DNA from: Pseudomonas brassicacearum
GTDB lineage: Bacteria > Pseudomonadota > Gammaproteobacteria > Pseudomonadales > Pseudomonadaceae
DNA: 64,000 nt
Direction: 5' to 3'
Assembly: GCF_000585995.1 (NCBI RefSeq)
Contig: NZ_CP007410.1
Coordinates: 4,801,430 to 4,865,429 of the forward strand
The notes below the pieces were generated by a model. It searched no databases. It worked only from the letters and a program-made list of their open reading frames with translations, and had not been told where the DNA came from. A program made the position numbers and the translations under genes. This document shows, piece by piece, positions 24,772 to 31,147 of this stretch (position 1 is its first letter; each line of letters begins with the position of its first letter).

Positions 24772-25590
24772 TCAGTCGTGGTACATGACCGAACGTCCTC
24801 CATCAATGGTGATGCATGAGGCATTGATAAACGGTGCTTCGTCACTGGCCAGGAACACGGCCGTCATTGCCACTTCGATCGGTTGCCCGACGCGCCGTGG
24901 CGGGTGCAGATCCAGCGCACGCTGGCGTTCGGCATGAGGATCGGCAAAGCCGTTCCAGTAGTCGACGTTCAGTTGGGTTTCGATATACCCCGGTGCAATG
25001 GCGTTGACGCGCACCCCTTTGGGCGCGTACTCGATGCCCAGGGCGCGGGTCAGGCCGAGCAGGCCGTGCTTGGCCACCGGGTAAGGGAAACAGCCGGGAA
25101 TGATGTGGGACGAATGGACGGAGGCAATGTTGATGATGCTGCCCACGCCCTGCTCGAGCATCTGCGGCAATACCGCCTTACAGCCGTACCAGGCGCCATC
25201 CAGGTCGATGGCGAAGCAGCGACGCCAGTCTTCTTCGGTCATTTCCAGCGGATCACGGAAGACATTCACGCCCGCGCAGTTGACCAACACATCGATGCGG
25301 CCGTGCAGCTCGACAGCACGACGGGCCATGGCCTGCAAGTCCTGCTGCTTCGACACATCGGCCTGTAGTGCGTGCACATCGGCCCCGCGTTCACGCCAAT
25401 GGGCGGCCACCGCCTCGACCTTCTCGGCCTGGATGTCACTGATCACCAACCGTGCCTGTTGCGAAGCGAACGCGGCGACGATCGCCTCGCCAATGCCCTG
25501 GGCAGCGCCGGTCAGCAGCACCACCTTGTTTTTCAGGCGCTCGCCCTTCGGCGGCTCAGGCACCGGCGGCAAGACAAGAGCCTCAGCCAT
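24772..25590 (-). CDS. SDR-family sugar dehydrogenase (probable D-galactose/L-arabinose 1-dehydrogenase)
   Basis: 272 residues. Classical SDR motifs: VVLLTGAAQGIGEAIVAAF (TGxxxGIG cofactor loop), NCAGVNVF (NAG-type), a catalytic serine in INIASVHSSH, and YPVAK (YxxxK). The acidic VISDIQ after the second strand favours NAD. In this cluster the expected reaction is oxidation of the aldose at C1 to its lactone, the first step of the oxidative route, upstream of the SMP-30 lactonase. It has its own promoter (25767-25796), a copy of the dgoK promoter. The substrate is inferred from context. A 43-codon frame overlaps its start by 8 nt. Confidence 0.85.
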   Translation of the reverse strand: MAEALVLPPVPEPPKGERLKNKVVLLTGAAQGIGEAIVAAFASQQARLVISDIQAEKVEAVAAHWRERGADVHALQADVSKQQDLQAMARRAVELHGRIDVLVNCAGVNVFRDPLEMTEEDWRRCFAIDLDGAWYGCKAVLPQMLEQGVGSIINIASVHSSHIIPGCFPYPVAKHGLLGLTRALGIEYAPKGVRVNAIAPGYIETQLNVDYWNGFADPHAERQRALDLHPPRRVGQPIEVAMTAVFLASDEAPFINASCITIDGGRSVMYHD

Positions 25591-25714
25591 GGATCAAGAC
25601 CCCTGTTCGCAGGCACGACAAAAACCGGGCACCCAGGGATGGCCGGTCAAAAGGCGTGGCAAAAAACAGTGAGTCGCGTATGCCACCGGGGCGTACGGGG
25701 GAGGATCGTTGCAT
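25583..25714 (-). CDS. Candidate 43-codon leader reading frame overlapping the SDR start
   Basis: Starts at an ATG (25714) preceded by AGGTGA at good spacing and reads MQRSSPVRPGGIRDSLFFAT and on to VLIHG, ending at TGA inside ATGGCTGA, so its last codons overlap the SDR start codon. The RBS and start codon align with those of dgoK when the two promoters are compared (AACAGGTGAA..ATGCA in both). It may be a translated leader peptide coupled to the SDR gene or a relic of a duplicated dgoK start. It has no recognisable domain. Confidence 0.4.
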   Translation of the reverse strand: MQRSSPVRPGGIRDSLFFATPFDRPSLGARFLSCLRTGVLIHG

Positions 25715-25766
25715 CACTTCACCTGTTTTGTTTTTTTAGTGTGAGTGCGTATTGCTGATGGAGCCG

Positions 25767-25796
25767 ACTATAAACCCGACCGCCGAATAATCTCAA
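25767..25796 (-). promoter_or_regulatory. Sigma-70 promoter of the SDR gene
   Basis: On the minus strand TTGAGA (25796-25791), 18-bp spacer, TATAGT (25772-25767), identical in hexamers and spacing to the dgo promoter. Expected leader about 168 nt. Confidence 0.8.
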
Positions 25797-25809
25797 TATA
25801 TATATTTAC

Positions 25810-25826
25810 ATCCCATATTTTGGGAT
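25810..25826. promoter_or_regulatory. Palindrome ATCCCA-N5-TGGGAT upstream of the SDR gene
   Basis: A 17-bp palindrome directly after the lactonase stop codon, followed toward the promoter by a TATATATAT tract. It is the counterpart of the dgoK palindrome at 18453-18467, at the same distance from the -35 box. Confidence 0.6.
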
Positions 25827-26702
25827 TCATCCCGCAAACCGAGTACAGGCCACGCCCGGTACGTCGACCCGCATCGACAGTACCGCGCCGTCCAGGGGAT
25901 GACCCAAAGGACTCGCGGCACTGGTGATGTACAAGGTCTTGAGGTCTTCCCCCCCAAACACACAGCTGGTTGGGCGACTGACGGGTAACTCGATCACCCG
26001 GTCGACATGGCCATCCGGATGCAGCCGCAACAGGCAACTGCCGTCCCAGCGCGCGTTCCAGATATAACCCCGGGCATCCATCGCCGAACCGTCCGGCCCA
26101 CCGCGCGGGTGGGGACCGAACCAGGCCTCGGCGGGTGCCAGGTGGCCTTCAGGGTAGATAAAGTGTCGATACAACGTGCCGTCGAGGCTTTCGCCGAAAT
26201 ACACCGTGGTGCCATCGGGGCTCCACAGCAAGGTGTTCGGGATGCCCAGTCCGCGCAACAACGGCATGACCCGGCCATCGCCTCCGACGCGAAACAGGCC
26301 CCCGGACCGTCGCTCGACCGGCAAGTCTTCGCCCGCTTCACCGATGTTGTTCTGCATGGTGCCGAGCCAGAGTTGGCCCAGGGCATCACAACGGGCTTCG
26401 TTGGGACGATTGCCGGGTTGCGGATCGGCCATGCACAGCAGGGTCAGGCGTGGTTCCAGGCCCGGCGAATCCAGGTCCAGCCGGTAGACACCACTGCTCA
26501 GCGTCACCAGTGCGTCGCCACTCTGCGTCGGGATGAACGCGGACACGTGCTCGGGCATCTGCCAGATCTGCACATTGGCGCCGATCAACCGCAGCGCCTG
26601 CTTGCCGGCGATATCGACCCAGTACAAGGCCTGGGTCGGCTCATCCCAGAACGGCCCCTCGCCCAATGTCGCCCGATGTTCCGTAACAGCCGTCCACTTC
26701 AT
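25827..26702 (-). CDS. SMP-30/gluconolactonase-family sugar lactonase
   Basis: 291 residues forming a six-bladed propeller. Metal-site landmarks are the Glu in LGEGPFWDEP, the Asn in GLGIPNTLLWSPDGTTVYFG and the Asp in GPDGSAMDARGYIWNARWDG. It should hydrolyse the aldonolactone made by the SDR enzyme (galactono- or arabino-lactone) to the acid that DgoD uses. Its ATG overlaps the stop of the gntR gene by 4 nt (ATGA, 26699-26702), so regulator and lactonase are translationally coupled. Length is typical of bacterial SMP-30 lactonases. Confidence 0.92.
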   Translation of the reverse strand: MKWTAVTEHRATLGEGPFWDEPTQALYWVDIAGKQALRLIGANVQIWQMPEHVSAFIPTQSGDALVTLSSGVYRLDLDSPGLEPRLTLLCMADPQPGNRPNEARCDALGQLWLGTMQNNIGEAGEDLPVERRSGGLFRVGGDGRVMPLLRGLGIPNTLLWSPDGTTVYFGESLDGTLYRHFIYPEGHLAPAEAWFGPHPRGGPDGSAMDARGYIWNARWDGSCLLRLHPDGHVDRVIELPVSRPTSCVFGGEDLKTLYITSAASPLGHPLDGAVLSMRVDVPGVACTRFAG

Positions 26703-27445
26703 TGAAACCTCCCGTTCCCAGTTTGCCCGGTGGCGTCTGTTCGACCGGCCATGACGTTAGGGTAAAAGCGCTTGATGGCCAGGTCAGCGTTATCGATCAG
26801 GGTCATGCAGGCCCAGACGCCCCGCGCCGCGTCACGGGCCTCGATGGCGTCGGCGATATCCTTGTGGATGGGCAATGTGCGGCGTAGTTCATCCGGATCG
26901 GCAGCCGACACCTCGAACGATACCGCCAACAGCGCGCCCAGGGCCGGGACCATTTGTTCGATGAATTGATTATGGCTGGCGGCGAGGATGCACTCGTGGA
27001 AAAACTGGTCGGCGCGGTTGTAATCGGCGCCGCTGTCCACGGCCCGCTCCAGCGCATGATAAGCCAGGCGGATTGCCTGCACCTGGTCGGCCGTGGCCCG
27101 CTCGCAGGCCCAACGCACCGCCATCGGCTCGATGGTACGGCGCAGGTCCAGCAGGTCATCGACGAAGTTTTCCGGCAGGCCGCTGCGTGACAGCCAGCCG
27201 ACCACTTGTGGGTCGAACAGGTTCCAGCGCCGCACCGGCAACACTCGCGTGCCGACTTTCGGCCCGACTTCCAGCATGCCCTTGGCCACCAGGGTCTTGA
27301 TCGCCTCGCGAATGACCGTGCGGCTGACGCCCAGTTGCTGGCCCAGGTCCGCCTCAACCTTGATGGTCTGCCCAGGCTTGACCTGGCCGGCGGCTATCCA
27401 GCCACCCAGCCAATCGACGGTCGATGCATGAAAACTGCTGGACAT
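26699..27445 (-). CDS. FadR-subfamily GntR regulator of sugar-acid catabolism
   Basis: 248 residues from the ATG at 27445 (an in-frame GTG two codons earlier is less likely). The N-terminal winged helix (VEADLGQQLGVSRTVIREAI, KTLVAKGMLEVGPKVGTRVL) is followed by a long helical FCD domain with metal-ligand positions in DLLDLRRTIEPMAVRWACER, FHECILAASHNQF and HKDIADAIEARD. The RRWNLFDPQVVGWL linker resembles E. coli DgoR (NQWNYLDTDVLQWV from memory). It is the first gene of a two-gene unit with the lactonase, and a perfect palindrome lies in its own promoter spacer, so autorepression is expected. The effector may be galactonate or its lactone. Confidence 0.88.
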   Translation of the reverse strand: MSSSFHASTVDWLGGWIAAGQVKPGQTIKVEADLGQQLGVSRTVIREAIKTLVAKGMLEVGPKVGTRVLPVRRWNLFDPQVVGWLSRSGLPENFVDDLLDLRRTIEPMAVRWACERATADQVQAIRLAYHALERAVDSGADYNRADQFFHECILAASHNQFIEQMVPALGALLAVSFEVSAADPDELRRTLPIHKDIADAIEARDAARGVWACMTLIDNADLAIKRFYPNVMAGRTDATGQTGNGRFQ

Positions 27446-27477
27446 GAACACCCCAGGGCCACTCTTATTGGAGGCCC

Positions 27478-27506
27478 ACGCTAATCATCATATGATTGGG
27501 TGTCAA
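27478..27506 (-). promoter_or_regulatory. gntR-lactonase promoter with embedded palindromic operator
   Basis: On the minus strand TTGACA (27506-27501), 17-bp spacer, TAGCGT (27483-27478). The spacer is almost filled by AATCATATGATGATT (27483-27497), a perfect 6-bp-arm palindrome with a 3-nt centre, where a bound repressor would exclude RNA polymerase. Confidence 0.65.
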
Positions 27507-27526
27507 TTTGAATTTTACTTGGCCAC

Positions 27527-27615
27527 TGTGGGAACGAGCTTGCTCGCGAAAGCGGTGGGTCAGTCAAGAAGATGCTGGATGTGCCGACGCCTTCGCGAGC
27601 AAGCCCGCTCCCACA
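27527..27615. repeat. REPIN (family 1)
   Basis: TGTGGGAACGAGCTTGCTCG and inverse ...GAGCAAGCCCGCTCCCACA, 89 bp overall, between gntR and the DUF1285 gene. Confidence 0.92.
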
Positions 27616-27619
27616 GGGT

Positions 27620-28180
27620 TCAAGGCTCCAGGCCGATCGGGAAGAACACGCCGCCACTCCACACGCCCAGCCATCTCTGCCCATCGATCTCGCGACTGAC
27701 CGCCAGCTCCACCAGTTGGTAGAACACATTGCGATGGATCAGCGCTTCGAGATTGCTGCGCACATGCACATAAGGCGCGGGTTCCTGGGTCTGGGGATCA
27801 ATCACCACCCGCATCGGATGTTCGTCGCCGGCCTCAGTGGTTTCGTCGACATTCGTCGTGAAGCGCAATAACTGCCCTTCTCCCTCGCCTTCAACCTCAA
27901 GGGTCACGGCCACGAACGGCGTATCGTCGACCTTGATGCCGACTTTTTCCACAGGGGTAATCAGGAAGTAATCATCGCCGTCGCGGCGGATGATGGTGGA
28001 GAACAGCTTGACCATCGGCTTTCGCCCGATCGGCGTGCCCAGGTAATACCAGGTGCCGTCCCGGGCGATGCGCATGTCGATATCGCCGCAGAAGTCGGGG
28101 TTCCACAAGTGGACCGGCGGCAGCCCTTTGGTCTTGGGGATTTGCCCCAGCAAGTCATTGGCTTTTTGCGGTCCGCTCAT
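27620..28180 (-). CDS. DUF1285-domain protein
   Basis: 186 residues matching the DUF1285 family along its length: PVHLWNPDFCGDIDMRIARD, GTWYYLGTPIGRKPMVKLFS, ILRRDGD-type DDYFLITPVEKVGIKVDD, and the end SREIDGQRWLGVWSGGVFFP. The fold is beta-rich and soluble; the family function is unknown, though it is conserved across gamma- and alphaproteobacteria. It follows the DUF4823 lipoprotein gene by 15 nt on the same strand and is probably cotranscribed. A REPIN lies immediately after its stop codon. Confidence 0.88.
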   Translation of the reverse strand: MSGPQKANDLLGQIPKTKGLPPVHLWNPDFCGDIDMRIARDGTWYYLGTPIGRKPMVKLFSTIIRRDGDDYFLITPVEKVGIKVDDTPFVAVTLEVEGEGEGQLLRFTTNVDETTEAGDEHPMRVVIDPQTQEPAPYVHVRSNLEALIHRNVFYQLVELAVSREIDGQRWLGVWSGGVFFPIGLEP

Positions 28181-28195
28181 GGTGACTCCTTGTAT

Positions 28196-28801
28196 TTATT
28201 CGTCGCTCATCCCCAGCAGGCTGCGGGCATATTCACGCAACGGTGTAGCGATGAGGTCTTGTGGCTGCTTGTCGTGCAACGTCAGTAAACCGCCACGACT
28301 CTTGATACGAGCAGTATCAATCAAATACTGGGTGCTGGTCTCGATCAACATGATTTGAATCACGCTGGTGTCGACCCCCAGGCGATCCACGGCTTCTTCA
28401 TCCTGCCACTCGTCGGTGTTGCCGATGCGGTTGTCGGCTTTGGCAAACCGGGTGTAGAGCAAGTAATGGGCACCGGCGGAACGGGCTTCGCCCATGGCCT
28501 GATCGAGTCCTTCGGGAGCCCGGGCGCGACGGACCATGGGGAAATACTCGATAAAGCCATTGAAGGCTTCCTCGGCCACCACATTGGGACGTGGATAGGC
28601 ACTGCCTGGCGGAGCAAAGGCTCCCTGGGCGATGTAGATGAAGGAATCCGGCTGAATACGCAGATTGTTCACTCGACGGCTGTCGCTATGATCCAGCAGG
28701 CCGGCATCGCTCATGTGATAACGAACGCCCTCTCCCATGTCGCTGACATTCATGCAGCCACCAAGCGCCAAAACGGCCAGCAGCAAAACCAGGCTACGCA
28801 T
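28196..28801 (-). CDS. DUF4823-domain lipoprotein
   Basis: 201 residues from the ATG at 28801, with GGAGGGT 5 nt upstream. The signal peptide ends in the lipobox LGGC (Cys16 or so) followed by Met-Asn, which predicts outer-membrane sorting. The mature part includes YHMSDAGLLDHSDSRRVNNL, FIEYFPMVRRARAPEGLDQA and a putative alpha/beta core (GAHYLLYTRFAK). I place it in DUF4823 from overall pattern and Pseudomonas context; function unknown. It is upstream of and probably cotranscribed with the DUF1285 gene. Confidence 0.78.
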   Translation of the reverse strand: MRSLVLLLAVLALGGCMNVSDMGEGVRYHMSDAGLLDHSDSRRVNNLRIQPDSFIYIAQGAFAPPGSAYPRPNVVAEEAFNGFIEYFPMVRRARAPEGLDQAMGEARSAGAHYLLYTRFAKADNRIGNTDEWQDEEAVDRLGVDTSVIQIMLIETSTQYLIDTARIKSRGGLLTLHDKQPQDLIATPLREYARSLLGMSDE

Positions 28802-28905
28802 CCTACCCTCCAAAAACCGGTGTCGGAAAACCGGCGAATGGCCAGTGGATGCAGCTTTTGCGCCAGACCAGGAGATTGACTGGATTTTCAGCCTGGAATG
28901 CTGTT

Positions 28906-29010
28906 GTGGCGAGGGAGCTTGCTCCCGCTGGGCAGCGAAGCGGCCCCCGCTTGGCTTTGCAAAGGCTTACGACTGCTGCGCAGCCGAGCGGGAGCAAGCT
29001 CCCTCGCCAC
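28906..29010. repeat. REP doublet (family 2)
   Basis: GTGGCGAGGGAGCTTGCTCC and inverse GGAGCAAGCTCCCTCGCCAC, about 105 bp overall, between moaA and the DUF4823 gene. Confidence 0.92.
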
Positions 29011-29019
29011 AAAGGCCGG

Positions 29020-29988
29020 TCAGCCGCCGATGATCTTCATGATGGTCGCACCGCCAGAGAACGCCACTTCCTGCTTATCCCCCAAGGCTTTTACCAGCAA
29101 CCGCTGAAGCGCCGGCAATGCCTGATGCCGCGGTTTGTCCAGGAGATCACCGACAAAGTGACGATTGCTGGACGACAGGCAGCCATGCAACCACCCCGTA
29201 GAGGACAGCCGCAGCCGCGAGCAGGTACGGCAGAAAGGCACGCTTTCATTGGCGATCACGCCGAAATAGCCCTGTCCCGGGATCTCATAGCGCACCGCCG
29301 TGGCATCCACCGGGGCATCGGCCTGCAGGTATTCGTACTGATCGCCGATCAGACTCAACAACTGTTGGAGACTGACAAACTGCTGCAAAAATGCGTTGGA
29401 ATCGCTGGCCAAGTGGCCCATGCGCATCAACTCGATAAAACGCAGTTCATAGCCGCGTTCCATGCAGTATTCGAGCAAGGGCATCACCTGATCCAGGTTT
29501 TGCCCGCGCAACGGCACCATGTTGACCTTGATCTTCAGGCCCGCCGCCCGGGCCTGATCCATACCGTCGAGCACCGTCGCCAAATCACCGCCGCGGGCGA
29601 TGCTGCGAAACGCGTCGGGATCCAAGGTATCGAGGGAAACATTGATGCGGCGGATGCCGGCATCCACCAGCAAGGGCAGTTTTTTCGCCAGCAATTGACC
29701 GTTGGTGGTCAGGCTGATGTCTTCCAGCCCCATCTGCCCCACCGCCATCATGAAGCTTTCAAGCTTGGGGCTGACCAGGGGCTCGCCGCCGGTGATACGC
29801 AACCGCTCGATTCCAGCGGCCTCGATCAGATAGGCCACACCCCGCGCCATCGCCTCGGCCGACAGTTCATCCTGCGCAGCCACCAGCCGCTTGCCGTTGG
29901 GCACGCAGTAGGTACAAGCGTAATTGCAGGCGGAAGTCAGGCTGATCCGCAAATTGCGAAAGCGCCTGCCTTGACGGTCAACGATCAT
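29020..29988 (-). CDS. moaA: GTP 3',8-cyclase MoaA homologue
   Basis: 322 residues. Radical-SAM cluster Cys21, Cys25, Cys28 (SACNYACTYC), the SAM-binding RITGGEPL motif, the second C-terminal Fe-S cluster (SVPFCRTCSRLRLSSTGWLH ending in GC), and the obligatory C-terminal Gly-Gly (MKIIGG). These mark a working MoaA, the first step of molybdopterin synthesis. It stands alone; no moaB, moaC, moaD or moaE is nearby, so it may be a second copy in this genome. Molybdenum enzymes are encoded at 50.5-53.3 kb in the same window. Confidence 0.92.
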   Translation of the reverse strand: MIVDRQGRRFRNLRISLTSACNYACTYCVPNGKRLVAAQDELSAEAMARGVAYLIEAAGIERLRITGGEPLVSPKLESFMMAVGQMGLEDISLTTNGQLLAKKLPLLVDAGIRRINVSLDTLDPDAFRSIARGGDLATVLDGMDQARAAGLKIKVNMVPLRGQNLDQVMPLLEYCMERGYELRFIELMRMGHLASDSNAFLQQFVSLQQLLSLIGDQYEYLQADAPVDATAVRYEIPGQGYFGVIANESVPFCRTCSRLRLSSTGWLHGCLSSSNRHFVGDLLDKPRHQALPALQRLLVKALGDKQEVAFSGGATIMKIIGG

Positions 29989-30024
29989 GGATCACTCCGG
30001 CGAAAGAAGAATCGGACTCCCGAA

Positions 30025-30044
30025 ACTTGACCTAGAAATCAAGT
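30025..30044. promoter_or_regulatory. 20-bp palindrome upstream of moaA
   Basis: ACTTGA-N8-TCAAGT lies 37-56 bp before the moaA start codon. It resembles an Anr/FNR box, but the spacing (TTGAC-N6-ATCAA style, 16 bp) is 2 bp too long, so its binder is unknown. Confidence 0.35.
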
Positions 30045-30083
30045 ATGCGCAAGGCCCAAGCCTGAGTATATTCCTGGGGCACT

Positions 30084-30107
30084 GCGCCATGTAAGCGGAC
30101 ATGGCGC
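30084..30107. other. Stem-loop between tetR and moaA
   Basis: Perfect 9-bp stem GCGCCATGT / ACATGGCGC with a 6-nt loop, 17 nt past the tetR stop codon, without a U tract. Possibly a transcript-end stabiliser or a weak terminator. Confidence 0.5.
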
Positions 30108-30124
30108 AATAAGGCATCTGAATG

Positions 30125-30763
30125 TCAGCTGCTAGGAACGTCGGTATCGCGCTTGCGCTTGTTGCCCATGCGCACGCCAATGTCCATCAGGAACTGGAAG
30201 AAGCCTTCCTGGTCTTCCAGCACATTGCTCCAGAACGGCGAGTGATACAGCGCCACCGCGCCGTGCACCAACGCCCAGGCGGCGCAGTAATGGAAATAAG
30301 GCGGCACGTCTTCGAGCTTGCCTTCGCTGATCCGGCCCTTGATCAGTAGCGTGAGGCGTTCGAAGTTCGAGGCGCGGATCTTGTGCAGCTCCTCGACCAT
30401 CTCCGGCACCTGGTTGCCCTTGACCACCTTCTCTTCCAGGCGATCGAACAAGCGGTAACGCTGCGGGTCGCGCATGCGGAACTCGAAGTAGGCCCGGGAC
30501 AGGGCCTCCTTGTCCTTGTCCACGTCAGCCGAATGCAGCAGCTCGTTCAAATCGCGCTCGTAATCGAGCATCAGGCGCAGATAGATCTCTGCCTTGGATT
30601 TGAAATGTTTATAAATCGTGCCTTTGCCGATACCCACGGCATCCGCAATCATCTCGACGGTGACACTGTCTTCACCCTGATCGAGGAACAACTTGAGCGC
30701 GGTGTCGAGAATTTCCTGCTCGCGGCGACGAAACTCACGGACCTTACGGGGTTCTTTGTGCAT
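30125..30763 (-). CDS. TetR/AcrR-family transcriptional regulator
   Basis: 212 residues. The N-terminal HTH is standard (EILDTALKLFLDQGEDSVTV, EMIADAVGIGKGTIYKHFKS). The C-terminal ligand domain begins about residue 65 (YERDLNELLHSADVDKDKEA) and shows no close resemblance to a regulator with known ligand. It occupies the place of the TetR-type gene PA2957 beside the rgsA-tatD locus in P. aeruginosa (order from memory). It starts just left of the divergent rgsA region; whether it controls that sRNA is unknown. Confidence 0.92.
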   Translation of the reverse strand: MHKEPRKVREFRRREQEILDTALKLFLDQGEDSVTVEMIADAVGIGKGTIYKHFKSKAEIYLRLMLDYERDLNELLHSADVDKDKEALSRAYFEFRMRDPQRYRLFDRLEEKVVKGNQVPEMVEELHKIRASNFERLTLLIKGRISEGKLEDVPPYFHYCAAWALVHGAVALYHSPFWSNVLEDQEGFFQFLMDIGVRMGNKRKRDTDVPSS

Positions 30764-31020
30764 AAGAAAAAGGTCTGAAGGGTCAAAATTCGAAGCCCGG
30801 TATTATGCCTAACTTACGTAAAAATGCACGGATCATCCGTTCTCGACCACAGTTCTTCCTAAAACCGTGCACGCCCGGAGCCGCTCTTTTCGCCCCGACA
30901 CGCCGCCCCGGCGAGCTTTGGCGACAGTGAGAACTTATCCGAAGCGAGCGTATTCCAAATATGTTTAAAAACCGCCTCGGCCCGACTGGACGCGTTGGGA
31001 TACTGATCAATACTTGAACT
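30764..31020. other. Upstream region of the rgsA-like sRNA
   Basis: About 250 bases without a protein gene. Its right end holds a sigma-S-like -10 element CAATACT (31008-31014), placing a start near 31021. The rest presumably contains tetR's promoter and upstream control sites of the sRNA. Confidence 0.6.
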
Positions 31021-31138
31021 GTCAGCGCGACATCTCCCCCAAGTGACGCGCTGATAAAGGTACCAACGGACCGCGTGCCTTTGTTTTACTCCTAATGGTC
31101 TTAACCCGGATTCACCCCCCAGAACCCGGGTTTTTTTT
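31021..31138 (+). ncRNA. rgsA: RgsA-type small RNA
   Basis: About 118 nt. The region has a 5' hairpin (TCAGCGCG / CGCGCTGA) starting at the predicted transcript start, a single-stranded middle, and a 3' intrinsic terminator (AACCCGG / CCGGGTT, then T8). A plus-strand terminator with no upstream plus-strand gene demands a non-coding transcript. RgsA, the Gac- and RpoS-dependent sRNA of Pseudomonas, is about 120 nt and is located next to the tatD homologue PA2959, as here. The -10 CAATACT is of sigma-S type. Identity rests on position, size and structure. Confidence 0.85.
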
Positions 31139-31147
31139 GCATGAAAT

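Noticed and set aside
30025..30044. Anr/FNR box before moaA
   Set aside because: The half-sites TTGAC/ATCAA are 2 bp too far apart compared with TTGAT-N4-ATCAA.
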